Assembly (NCBI GenBank): GCA_028867735.1
Contig: JAGWFW010000005.1
Coordinates: forward strand, 1 to 63,716
Source: Nitrososphaerota archaeon
GTDB taxonomy: Archaea; Thermoproteota; Nitrososphaeria; Nitrososphaerales; Nitrosopumilaceae
Length of the DNA stretch: 63,716 nt
Direction: 5' to 3'
In this document: positions 51,569 to 59,503 of the stretch, piece by piece
Layout: every line of letters starts with the position of its first letter
Position numbering within the stretch: position 1 is the first letter of the stretch
Program-made: the position numbers and the translations under genes
The notes under the pieces: model-generated
Told to the model about the DNA's origin: nothing
Database searches by the model: none
The model's input: only the letters and a program-made list of their open reading frames with translations

Positions 51569-51840
51569 TCCAATCTCTTAATTATGTGATATCCAAACTG
51601 TGTTTTTACAACATCGGAAATCTGCCCCTTTTCCAGCGCAAATGCAGCTTTTTCAAACTCTTTTATCATTACACCCCTGCCAAATAGGCCCAAGTCCCCG
51701 CCTCTCTTTTTTGAAACATCGATTGAATATTGCTGAGCAAGTTTCGAAAAACTTTCTCCGCTTGATATCTTTGCTTTGATCTCTTGAGCTACACTTTGCT
51801 TTTCTACCAATATGTGTGCACAGTGAATCTTGGTTACCAT
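51565..51840 (-). CDS. Parvulin-type peptidyl-prolyl isomerase
   Basis: The 91-residue single-domain parvulin has IHCAHILVEK, RGGDLGLFGRGVMIKEFEKAAFALEKGQIS and FGYHIIKRLD, which contain the catalytic His/Cys/His residues of the family. There is no signal sequence, so it is cytosolic. It resembles the single-domain parvulins known from Nitrosopumilus and Cenarchaeum. The stop interlocks with the RecA-fold gene stop (CTAA). Confidence 0.94.
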   Translation of the reverse strand: MVTKIHCAHILVEKQSVAQEIKAKISSGESFSKLAQQYSIDVSKKRGGDLGLFGRGVMIKEFEKAAFALEKGQISDVVKTQFGYHIIKRLD

Positions 51841-51928
51841 GGTTATGGATCAGAAACAAATTATAAAAAAACGTTGATTTGAAAACCGAGCCATCATTCT
51901 AATTTTGTAGAATGAGAGATTTTGTTTT

Positions 51929-51962
51929 AACGCTGTTATAAAATTCTCAAACGCCGTTATAA
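51929..51962 (+). repeat. Pair of 13-nt direct repeats upstream of ferredoxin
   Basis: AACGCTGTTATAA (51929-51941) and AACGCCGTTATAA (51950-51962) differ at one base and are offset by 21 bp, two helical turns. They lie about 20 bp before the TATA-like agttatatta (about 51979-51988) of the ferredoxin gene. The arrangement suits an activator or repressor dimer upstream of the core promoter, but no regulator is assigned. Confidence 0.45.
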
Positions 51963-52013
51963 CATCGATTTTTTCAGCAAGTTATATTAAGATCATTAAA
52001 AGTAATACTCAAC

Positions 52014-52313
52014 ATGCCAGTTGGAATTATTCCAGATATAGGCGAACAAATGTGCATAGGATGTGCACTCTGCGTAGAGATCTGTACATCACTAGGCCCG
52101 GACGTATTAAGAGTAAAACCAGTAGAGGGCTGGAAAAGAGGTAAAGCATTTGTATTTTATCCAGAAAGATGCATCTCAGACGGTGCATGCATCGGCGTTT
52201 GCCCAACAAAGGCAATCTTTTGGATGAGACCAATGGACTTTACTCCAGGACAGCCAGTACCACTGTACAGAAACTCTGTATTCGTCAAAGGTTGGACCGA
52301 ACTAGTAGAATAG
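52014..52313 (+). CDS. 2[4Fe-4S] ferredoxin
   Basis: The 99-residue protein has two cluster motifs. The first is CIGCALCVEIC, with its remaining Cys in CP of the second motif. The second is CISDGACIGVCPTKAIF, with an expanded loop between its first and second Cys. The C-terminal extension (about 60-99) is longer than in minimal clostridial ferredoxins. It would carry electrons to oxidoreductases such as 2-oxoacid:ferredoxin enzymes. It has its own promoter, with direct repeats upstream. Confidence 0.9.
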   Translation: MPVGIIPDIGEQMCIGCALCVEICTSLGPDVLRVKPVEGWKRGKAFVFYPERCISDGACIGVCPTKAIFWMRPMDFTPGQPVPLYRNSVFVKGWTELVE

Positions 52314-52394
52314 GTCTGACAAAAACTTCTTTTTATTCTTCTTTTTAGTTTCATTACGTTGTATACATATATGGAATAATGATTATCTCTAACA

Positions 52395-52889
52395 GTGAGT
52401 AAACCAGGAAATCTCTGGAGAAAGGTACACGGCAAGATCACAAAGAAGCCTACAAACTTTAGCTGGTTGATAAACAACAGACTTGCAGGCAGCGGAATGC
52501 CAACTACTTTATCAGAAATAGACTGGATACAAAAACAAGGAGTAAAATCAATTATTACAATGACAGAACAGCCACTTCCCGAATCGTGGGTTAGAGGCGT
52601 CAAATACCTGCACATGCCGACAGAGGATTTTTCCGCACCTGATATGGATCAGATTGACCAAGCAGTAGAATTCATTCAAGAAAGACTTGAAAATGAGGAA
52701 CCTGTCATGGTCCATTGTGCCGCCGGAATAGGAAGAACTGGAACAATCCTTGCATGTTATCTTGTAAAATATCATAAATCATCTGCAAAAAATGCCATAG
52801 ATAAAGTGCGAAAAGAAAGACCGGGTTCGATTCAATCTGAATCTCAAGAAATAGCTATAGGCTTGTATTACAAGCATGTGAACAAGTAG
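52395..52889 (+). CDS. Dual-specificity/tyrosine-type protein phosphatase
   Basis: The 164-residue protein has the catalytic P-loop HCAAGIGRTG (about residues 115-124, Cys nucleophile and Arg), and a general-acid Asp candidate in MPTEDFSAPD. The layout resembles the DUSP23/PTP family of Cys-dependent phosphatases. It may dephosphorylate proteins or nucleotides. The start is GTG 52395. Its stop abuts the stop of the small convergent gene at 52890. Confidence 0.92.
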   Translation: MSKPGNLWRKVHGKITKKPTNFSWLINNRLAGSGMPTTLSEIDWIQKQGVKSIITMTEQPLPESWVRGVKYLHMPTEDFSAPDMDQIDQAVEFIQERLENEEPVMVHCAAGIGRTGTILACYLVKYHKSSAKNAIDKVRKERPGSIQSESQEIAIGLYYKHVNK

Positions 52890-53045
52890 CTATTCTGGTA
52901 TTGACGTTGTTACCATCTTTCCATTTTCAAGTTTGATGAAGAGGAATCTGTTGTCTTTGAAGATCAATGTTATCTCGTTGTCTCTTTCAGACTTGTCCTC
53001 GACTTCAAGCAATTCCTGTCCTCTGACACCATCGAATTTTGCCAT
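52890..53045 (-). CDS. 51-residue small protein, unknown function
   Basis: A clean minus-strand frame starts with ATG 53045. It begins AKFDGVRGQELLEVEDKSE, continues RDNEITLIFKDNRFLFIKL and ends NGKMVTTSIPE. The alternating polar/hydrophobic pattern predicts a small beta-sheet. It sits tail-to-tail against the phosphatase gene and 29 bp downstream of the 53075-53617 gene on the same strand, so it may be co-transcribed with it. No family was recognised. Confidence 0.6.
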   Translation of the reverse strand: MAKFDGVRGQELLEVEDKSERDNEITLIFKDNRFLFIKLENGKMVTTSIPE

Positions 53046-53074
53046 GGCGTTACTCTAGTACTTCCATTTATATC

Positions 53075-53617
53075 CTATTTGGTGATTTCAACCTCTATTT
53101 CTTTAGAGTTTGATTTGGTATCAATTGCTTCGGTATAGTCATGCTTGAACCAAGACACATAGACTTCTGCGCCAATCTTGTGTTTTCCTGCACCAAGATC
53201 AGATGCCTTGATCTCCATTTTTTCATCAAAATCAAGAAGGAGTTGTTGTGCTTCTGCCTGGTTCATTGGAATGTGCGGCTCGAAATTCTTGGATATTTGT
53301 ACCCAGACCTTCTTTTCTGCCATCTGGGTAAGCTTTGGGTTTCGTGTCCAAAAAAGAGCAGCCTTTTTGTACGTATCAAGGGGCGTTCCTATCTCGCGCT
53401 TTCTCAATCCGCCTGAATAGAGCTTGACACCGTATTTTAGCTTGAACACATTATCATGTTTATTGTATGCTCTCTCCCAATTCTTCTCATTGAACGCTTC
53501 ACGAAGTCCTCCGGTTACGGAGAATTTCACATTTATTGTTATGTTATCACTCGTGCCGAATTTATCAGCAGATTTTTCTAACAAAACCTCACCTATTGCA
53601 CTCTTTTCGTTAGTCAA
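53075..53617 (-). CDS. Conserved-looking soluble protein, unknown function
   Basis: This 180-residue, charged and partly beta-rich protein includes FGTSDNITINVKFSVTGGLREAFNEKNWERAYNKHD and a long C-terminal part with VYVSWFKHDYTEAIDTKSNSKEIEVEITK. It has no membrane segment or recognised motif. It shares a 47-bp divergent promoter region with rpoL, and the 51-residue gene follows it. The spacing suggests a two-gene operon. Confidence 0.7.
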   Translation of the reverse strand: MTNEKSAIGEVLLEKSADKFGTSDNITINVKFSVTGGLREAFNEKNWERAYNKHDNVFKLKYGVKLYSGGLRKREIGTPLDTYKKAALFWTRNPKLTQMAEKKVWVQISKNFEPHIPMNQAEAQQLLLDFDEKMEIKASDLGAGKHKIGAEVYVSWFKHDYTEAIDTKSNSKEIEVEITK

Positions 53618-53664
53618 CTGTTCATAAGGATTATATCCTCAATAAGTATTTTTTTGACTTACGC

Positions 53665-53946
53665 ATGGACGTTCAAGTCAAAAAGTCTTCCTCAAAGGAA
53701 GTTCTCCTGGATATAAGAAAATCTGATATAAGCACACTGTACATCGTCCAGCACGAACTGCTAAAGGACCCGGCAGTAGAGTTTGCCGGCGTGGTTCTAA
53801 AACACCCGCTTACCAAGGAATATGCAATGCGCGTAAATACATCCAAGGGCAACCCAATCAAGGAAATTGAAAAGGCTACCAAAGCTGCAATAGACTATTC
53901 TGACGAACTAAAAAAAGCAATTAATTCAAAAATTAAGGGTGTTTGA
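53665..53946 (+). CDS. rpoL: DNA-directed RNA polymerase subunit L (Rpo11)
   Basis: The 93-residue protein is a Rpb11/RpoL-type subunit. It has an N-terminal beta region (VLLDIRKSDISTLYIVQHELLKDPAVEFAGVVLKHPL) and a C-terminal dimerisation helix (IKEIEKATKAAIDYSDELKKAI). It pairs with the D subunit to start polymerase assembly. The stop codon is directly followed by the ATG of TFS, so both are translated from one message. A TATA-like gattatatc (about 53627-53635) lies upstream. Confidence 0.95.
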   Translation: MDVQVKKSSSKEVLLDIRKSDISTLYIVQHELLKDPAVEFAGVVLKHPLTKEYAMRVNTSKGNPIKEIEKATKAAIDYSDELKKAINSKIKGV

Positions 53947-54261
53947 ATGAAATTTTGCCCCAAGTGTGAAGCTAGGCTTAAGCTATCTAACTCAGAGTCT
54001 GAATTTGTATGCCCCAAATGTGGTCACAGCGAGAAAGGCTCCAAGGCATCAAAACAGGTGAAGGTGGAAGGAAGCTCTACAATCAATGTTCTTGATGAAA
54101 ACGAGAAAAAGGAATCACTGCCTGTCATAAAAATAGAATGCACAAAATGCGGCAATAATGAAGCCGTCTGGTGGATGCTGCAAACCAGAAGTGCAGATGA
54201 GCCGACAACCCAGTTTTATCGTTGCATAAAATGCAGCTATACTTGGCGAAACTATGCATAA
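53947..54261 (+). CDS. tfs: Transcription elongation factor TFS
   Basis: This TFIIS-like cleavage factor rescues backtracked RNA polymerase. The 104-residue protein has an N-terminal zinc ribbon (CPKCEARL and CPKCGH) and a C-terminal one (CTKCGN, CIKCSY). The catalytic acidic hairpin TRSADEPTTQFYRC has the Asp-Glu pair inserted into the polymerase active site. It abuts rpoL and precedes PCNA by 80 bp. Confidence 0.96.
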   Translation: MKFCPKCEARLKLSNSESEFVCPKCGHSEKGSKASKQVKVEGSSTINVLDENEKKESLPVIKIECTKCGNNEAVWWMLQTRSADEPTTQFYRCIKCSYTWRNYA

Positions 54262-54341
54262 TATTCTAGATCGTGTTTATCCCATAATCCGATGGATTCC
54301 GCATAACGTTTAACTTGAACATGATGGACATGTGAATAAGT

Positions 54342-55088
54342 TTGGTGTTTTCTGCAAAGACCGGAGGTTCTGACGAATGGAAGGCTGTAATATCTGCCAT
54401 TTCTACTCTGGTCGAGGAAGCAACCTTTGAGGCAACCGGCGAGGGCATTGCTTTTCGAGGAATGGATCCGTCTCATGTTGCATTAATAGACATCGCATGG
54501 CCAAATTCTGCATTTGAAAAATATGTATGCGATGAGGATGTAAAGTTTGGTGTAAGAATTGACGAGTTTGCCAAGCTAATCAAGAGGGCTGATAAAAAGG
54601 ACAACATTGAGATCAGTATCTCAGAAGAAAAATTACTGCTTGTAGCTATCGGAAAAAACAAGAAATACAAAATGAGGCTGATAGAAAGCTCTGCAACAGA
54701 TACACCTCTGCCAAAAATTACATACAACTCTAAAGTTGCCGTAACCTCTGCTGAATTTGATAAAATTTTAGGTGACATTCAAGTAGTCTCGGAATATCTT
54801 TCAATTGCTGCCAGTCCTGCAAAGGCAGAGTTCTCTGGCAGGGGCGATTCTGGGGAGGCGGTGATAACACTGGAGAAAGGAATGCCTGAAATGCCGGAGA
54901 TTGAAGTAAAAGAAGACAGTATTGCCACTTATAGTCTGGAATATCTTAACAGCATTGTAAAGGCAGTCGGGGCTGCAGCTGGAACAGTAGTATGCGAATT
55001 TTCCAGTAAAATGCCGTTGCGGCTGGAATTTAAGGTTGCAAACATTGGCAGGATTCATTTCTATCTGGCCCCGAGAGTAGAAAGTTAA
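54342..55088 (+). CDS. pcn: PCNA sliding clamp
   Basis: The trimeric processivity ring subunit has 248 residues in two PCNA domains (about 1-120 and 125-248). FRGMDPSHVALIDIAWP and the C-terminal EFKVANIGRIHFYLAPRVES are characteristic. The start is TTG 54342 (or GTG 54345), about 26 nt after a TATA-like cgtttaac, suggesting a leaderless message. Neighbours rpoL and TFS link replication and transcription genes in one strip. Confidence 0.97.
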   Translation: MVFSAKTGGSDEWKAVISAISTLVEEATFEATGEGIAFRGMDPSHVALIDIAWPNSAFEKYVCDEDVKFGVRIDEFAKLIKRADKKDNIEISISEEKLLLVAIGKNKKYKMRLIESSATDTPLPKITYNSKVAVTSAEFDKILGDIQVVSEYLSIAASPAKAEFSGRGDSGEAVITLEKGMPEMPEIEVKEDSIATYSLEYLNSIVKAVGAAAGTVVCEFSSKMPLRLEFKVANIGRIHFYLAPRVES

Positions 55089-55283
55089 ACATATTGAAAC
55101 ATCATCATATTCATCAGCGTTCTTTTTTGCAAGTCCTTTCTTCACGCTTTTACTGCCTGTTGATCCGCCTAGTATGACAGCTTTTGATACACTGACGTAT
55201 ATCAATAAATTTAATATTTGTGAACCAATGTTACTCAATTTTTAAATCATAAAATCACTGACAAGACCTAGGGGAGAAAGATA

Positions 55284-55997
55284 GTGAAAAGACTGGTTGC
55301 ATTGCTGTTTGCAACTGCAGCATTTCTTCTCGTAATGTTATCACCGCTTGACAAGGAATCACTTGGATTTCAAAATACAACCAACACAAGCATCCCGGCA
55401 AGTCCGGCCGGTCCCCATAGGTACAGGACGGTGGTTATTCTGCCTGTCTTTACACAGGCGGCGTACGGCTCACACGGGTTCTATCAATTCTATAGAGGGA
55501 GGTGCAGCCTGAAATGTCTGACCGTGCAGATACCGAAACACTTTACTCCTTCATATGTGGCTGGTGGAGGACTGGACGGGATATTGTTGCACCAAAACGC
55601 TACTTATGTAACCGACCTCGATGTTGACAAAGATCCGGGCATTCTCGGTAAATATGACAGGGTAATCCTGCTTCATAACGAGTATGTAACCCAGAAAGAG
55701 TTTGACGCAATAGTACACCACCCGCATGTCATCTACATGTATCCAAATGCGCTTTATGCCAAGGTCAAGGTTGATTATGACAAGAACACCATAACACTGG
55801 TAAGAGGTCACGGATACCCGCAGAAAAGCATCCGCAACGGTTTTGGATGGGCCTATGACAACAGCAAATACGAGTACAACACGGCGTGCGACAACTGGCA
55901 CTTTTACAGGATACAGAACGGCTACATGCTTGACTGCTATCCTCAGCTAGTGGTGGAAAATGACAATCTCATGCTTGATGAGATGCTCCTGCTTTAG
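55284..55997 (+). CDS. Secreted protein, unknown function
   Basis: The 237-residue protein has a signal sequence (about 1-19, MKRLVALLFATAAFLLVML). The mature part has VILPVFTQAAYGSHGFYQFY, DRVILLHNEYVTQKEFDAIVHHPHVIYMYPNALYAKV and two late Cys. The middle section resembles a glutamine amidotransferase-like Rossmann fold, as in some thaumarchaeal surface proteins, but the evidence is weak. The start is GTG with a strong ribosome site (ggggagaaag, 55270-55279). Confidence 0.72.
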   Translation: MKRLVALLFATAAFLLVMLSPLDKESLGFQNTTNTSIPASPAGPHRYRTVVILPVFTQAAYGSHGFYQFYRGRCSLKCLTVQIPKHFTPSYVAGGGLDGILLHQNATYVTDLDVDKDPGILGKYDRVILLHNEYVTQKEFDAIVHHPHVIYMYPNALYAKVKVDYDKNTITLVRGHGYPQKSIRNGFGWAYDNSKYEYNTACDNWHFYRIQNGYMLDCYPQLVVENDNLMLDEMLLL

Positions 55998-56112
55998 ATG
56001 CAATGCGTACAATACCAAATCCGTCTGAGTTTGTTAAAACTAATGACCCCTGTGCAGAAACTTTAGCCCTCATTGATAATGAGACATTTCCATGATCCGT
56101 AGAAAAAGCCAT
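55969..56112 (-). CDS. Possible 47-residue protein
   Basis: A minus-strand frame from ATG 56112 encodes AFSTDHGNVSLSMRAKVSAQ, then GSLVLTNSDGFGIVRIASK and AGASHQA. The composition and alternating strand pattern look protein-like. A TATA-like ATTAAAAATAC (about 56137-56148, read on minus) is properly placed. Its 3' end runs 29 bp antisense into the preceding secreted-protein gene. It may be chance. Confidence 0.35.
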   Translation of the reverse strand: MAFSTDHGNVSLSMRAKVSAQGSLVLTNSDGFGIVRIASKAGASHQA

Positions 56113-56268
56113 TGTAAGCGTTGACCAGATAGATGTGTATTTTTAATTCTACACTGCAATAATTACGGCAGTATCTCAAACCAAACGAAAAAATGTCAGT
56201 TCAAATAGACTAATTTGCGACAAGGCCAACAAAAGCATTTAAGGATATTATATTCAGGTATTACTGGT

Positions 56269-57672
56269 TTGAAGCTAGTTCTAAAATTTGGAGGTACATC
56301 AATTGCCTCTGTAACAAACATTCGAAATGTGGCAAATTTGATAAAATCGCTGTCAAAAGAACACAAGGTAATACCTGTCTTTTCAGCAATAAGTGGAGTT
56401 ACAGACGATCTAATTAGAATAACAAATCACATCAAAGACAGAAATGGAGAAGCTGCAAATTCTCTTGCAAAAAAAATTATCAAAGTACACATGGATACTT
56501 CCAACCAGTGTGCAAAAAATCCAAAAATTCGAAAGGAACTAGTAAGCAAAATGAGATCTGATCTTGACGAGCTTGAAGAGCTACTGCATGGAATGCTCCT
56601 CATCGGTGAAGTTACCCCAAGATCCTCTGATTACCTGATCTCCTTTGGAGAGAGATTGTCCGTTAATCTTGTTGCTTTTACGCTAAATGACATGGGCGTA
56701 AAGGCGGTGCCATTGACAGGAAAGGATGTTGGCATTGTTACCGACGCAAGCTTTGGTGAGGCAAAGCCATTGATGGATACTACAAGATTGCATGTTTCTC
56801 ACAAGATTGAAAGCCTCTCGCAGAAGAAGATAATGCCTGTAATAGGCGGGTTTGCAGGTGCGGACCAGCACGGCAACATAACCACATTTGGGAGGGGTGG
56901 CTCTGACTATACTGCCACCATAATAGCATCTAGCATAAAGGCAGATGAAGTATGGCTAATGAGCGATGTGGATGGATTGATGACAACGGATCCCAAGATT
57001 GTAAAAAATGCCAAACTCATCAAGGAAGTATCATACATTGAAGCAATGGAAATGGCCCTCTTTGGCGCAAAACAAATTCATCCAAGAGCACTTGAACCGC
57101 TAGTCACAAAAAAAATTCCACTGCGCATACGAAATACATTCAATATGAAAAATTCTGGAACAATTGTAACGGCTGATCCGCAGCCTGACACGCAAAAGAC
57201 AGTCAAGTGCGTAAGCGCAATAAGGCATACTGGGTTGATTGATGTTAGGGGTGGAAGCATGGTCGGCGCTCCTGGAACTGCCGCTACTATATTCTCCATC
57301 CTTGCCAAATCCGGGGTCAATGTCATGATGATCTCACAGAGTCCCTCAGAATCGAGCATCTCAATTATTGTAAAAAAGAATGACATGGACAAGGCGGTGA
57401 ACGCACTTGAAATGAACCTGCTTGGCAAAATAATCAAAAAAGTAGACGTCACCGTAGATGTATCCATTATTGCATTAATTGGCTCTGGAATGAGAGGAAT
57501 TGCAGGCGTTGCATCAAAGGTATTTACCGCAGTTGGAAGAAAAGGAGTGAATGTAATCATGATTGCACAGGGCTCCTCTGAACTCAACATTGCCTTTGTT
57601 GTAAAGGACTCGGACTGTAATGCTGCAGTGCAGGCGTTACATGACGAGTTTGAGCTTGCAAAAGGCAACTAG
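56269..57672 (+). CDS. lysC: Aspartate kinase
   Basis: It catalyses the first step of the aspartate pathway to lysine, threonine and methionine. The 467-residue protein starts MKLVLKFGGTS with the ATP-site KFGGTS, has FGRGGSDYTATIIA (about 225) and DVDGLMTTDPK, and ends in two ACT domains (about 315-390 and 395-465) for feedback control. The frame is open to 56215, but TTG 56269 fits the family start. It lies about 25 nt after a TATA-like atattatatt (about 56243-56252). Confidence 0.95.
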   Translation: MKLVLKFGGTSIASVTNIRNVANLIKSLSKEHKVIPVFSAISGVTDDLIRITNHIKDRNGEAANSLAKKIIKVHMDTSNQCAKNPKIRKELVSKMRSDLDELEELLHGMLLIGEVTPRSSDYLISFGERLSVNLVAFTLNDMGVKAVPLTGKDVGIVTDASFGEAKPLMDTTRLHVSHKIESLSQKKIMPVIGGFAGADQHGNITTFGRGGSDYTATIIASSIKADEVWLMSDVDGLMTTDPKIVKNAKLIKEVSYIEAMEMALFGAKQIHPRALEPLVTKKIPLRIRNTFNMKNSGTIVTADPQPDTQKTVKCVSAIRHTGLIDVRGGSMVGAPGTAATIFSILAKSGVNVMMISQSPSESSISIIVKKNDMDKAVNALEMNLLGKIIKKVDVTVDVSIIALIGSGMRGIAGVASKVFTAVGRKGVNVIMIAQGSSELNIAFVVKDSDCNAAVQALHDEFELAKGN

Positions 57673-57731
57673 ATGATTTTACTAAAGCAGTTTATCAAAA
57701 GGGATAAATTTACTCTAAAAATTTCTTACAT

Positions 57732-58526
57732 ATGTTGACTGGCAAATTATACATTGTTGGAGTCGGACCAGGACACCATGATCACATGACTTTTCGAGCT
57801 AAACAGGTAATTGAAGAAAGCAATACTATTGTGGGATATGAGACATATGTAAACCTGGTACAAGACCTCATTGAGGGAAAAGAAGTTCACAGATACGCCA
57901 TGACGCAGGAAGTCGAGCGCGCTCACCAATGCATAGAACTTGCAAAAGCAGGCAAGATAGTCTCTCTTGTCTCAAGCGGAGATCCAGGCATCTACGGCAT
58001 GGCTGGCCTGATATATGAAATTCTTGCTGAAGAAGGCTGGGACAGAAAAGCAGGCCTGTACGTTGAGATCGTGCCAGGAGTTTCTTCACTTAATTCATGT
58101 GCAGCACTAGTCGGTTCTCCACTTATGACCGATTTTGCCGTTGTTAGCATGAGCGACCTGCTTGTTCCGTGGGAAATCATAACAAAAAGAGTTGAAGCTG
58201 CAGCACAAGGAGATTTTGTAATTGTGATATACAACCCGGCAAGCAAGAAAAGAATTCACCAGCTACAAGACACAAGAAAGCTGCTGCTAAAATACAGAAC
58301 CCCCAATACTCCGGTAGCCATTGTCAAGGGGGCATACAGGGAATCGCAAGAGATTGTTCTCACTGATCTGGAAAATATGGAAAGCCACCAGGACAAGCTG
58401 GGAATGATAACTACTGTGATAATAGGCAACTCCTCTACATACCAGTACAAAGATATGATGATCAATCCTCGCGGATACACATCAAAATACAATATAGTCG
58501 AGCCGCAGAAAAGCAGAAATAAATGA
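57732..58526 (+). CDS. cobJ: Precorrin-3B C17-methyltransferase (CobJ/CbiH)
   Basis: This is the ring-contracting methylase of cobalamin synthesis. Its sequence has KLYIVGVGPGHHDHMTFRAKQVI, VSLVSSGDPGIYGMAGLIYE and IVPGVSSLNSCAALVGSPLMTDFAVVSMSDLL, all diagnostic for the CbiH/CobJ family. A C-terminal GNSSTYQYKDMMINPRGY follows. It overlaps the LLM oxidoreductase gene by 4 bp (ATGA). With cbiE at 42345 it shows the cell makes corrin. Confidence 0.93.
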   Translation: MLTGKLYIVGVGPGHHDHMTFRAKQVIEESNTIVGYETYVNLVQDLIEGKEVHRYAMTQEVERAHQCIELAKAGKIVSLVSSGDPGIYGMAGLIYEILAEEGWDRKAGLYVEIVPGVSSLNSCAALVGSPLMTDFAVVSMSDLLVPWEIITKRVEAAAQGDFVIVIYNPASKKRIHQLQDTRKLLLKYRTPNTPVAIVKGAYRESQEIVLTDLENMESHQDKLGMITTVIIGNSSTYQYKDMMINPRGYTSKYNIVEPQKSRNK

Positions 58527-59503
58527 AATCAATCCGGGTAGGTCTTACCTTACCCCAAGGATGGCTGGATGAGTTTCCTACGGGCAATCCCAACGAACAG
58601 TTTCTCTTTTCCAAAAATGTTGCGCTAAAAGCTGAAAAACTTGGCTATGATGCAGGATACGTATATGATCACTTTATTCCATATTATGGAAACAACGCCA
58701 ATGGACCATTTTTTGAGGCATATACCCTACTTTCTGCTATTGCATCGGTTACATCAAGACTTAGAATTGGACAGGTAGTGACCTGCAATTCTTACAGGCA
58801 TCCGTCTCTTTTGGCCAAAATGACATCCACTCTAGATGCAATCAGCGATGGTAGACTGGAATTTGGGATTGGCGCAGGATGGTTCGAACATGAGTATGTC
58901 TCATACGGATACAAATTTGACAATGCCGTGTCAAGGATAGAACAGCTAGACGAATCACTCACTATTATCAAGAAAATGTGGAAAAACGAGAAATCAAGTT
59001 TTAGAGGCAGACACTATTCAATCAAGAATGCAATATGCAGCCCAAAACCCGTACAGAGTCCTCATCCTACAATAATGATAGGTGGTGCGGGAAACAAGTT
59101 GATGGAGGTTGTAGCAAGACACGCCACCAGATATAATCATCCGTTTGGTACTCCGGAAATACTGGAAGAAAAGATCAATCTACTAAAGACAAAATGCAAA
59201 TTGGCAAAACGTGCACATGATGAAATTGAAAACTCTGTTCTTTTGCGAGTACTTGTAGGAAAAGATGGTGATGATGTAAAACAAATCATCTCAAACCTGA
59301 AGAAGAAAAATGAATCAATAACAGATTTTATTCTTCGTTCAAGGGACAGCATTGCTCTGGGCACTCCAGACGAGGTAGCCGAATATCTCAAGCGCTATCA
59401 GAAAATTGGTATCAATTACTTTATAATCAATTTTGTTGGTCTGTCAAGATCGCTTGACATGCTTTCGACGTTTTCAAGAAAAGTAGTTACTGCACTCAAG
59501 TAG
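58523..59503 (+). CDS. LLM-class flavin-dependent (F420-type) oxidoreductase
   Basis: This luciferase-like TIM-barrel protein has 326 residues. It begins VGLTLPQGW and has VTCNSYRHPSLLAKMTSTLDAISDGRLEFGIGAGW (about 83-117), typical of the family, and IMIGGAGNKLMEVVARHAT. Members use FMN or F420; the family cannot be separated by motif alone. Coupling to cobJ by a 4-bp overlap hints at a link to corrin metabolism, but is not proof. The 3' end overlaps tyrS by 8 bp. Confidence 0.88.
   Translation: MKSIRVGLTLPQGWLDEFPTGNPNEQFLFSKNVALKAEKLGYDAGYVYDHFIPYYGNNANGPFFEAYTLLSAIASVTSRLRIGQVVTCNSYRHPSLLAKMTSTLDAISDGRLEFGIGAGWFEHEYVSYGYKFDNAVSRIEQLDESLTIIKKMWKNEKSSFRGRHYSIKNAICSPKPVQSPHPTIMIGGAGNKLMEVVARHATRYNHPFGTPEILEEKINLLKTKCKLAKRAHDEIENSVLLRVLVGKDGDDVKQIISNLKKKNESITDFILRSRDSIALGTPDEVAEYLKRYQKIGINYFIINFVGLSRSLDMLSTFSRKVVTALK

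Noticed and set aside
54801-55238. Minus-strand reading frame antisense to the end of PCNA
   Set aside because: Its upstream part (SKAVILGGSTGSKSVKKGLAKKN) looks protein-like, but it has no good start codon near a promoter and runs into PCNA in antisense with no stop. A small real gene with a frameshift cannot be excluded.
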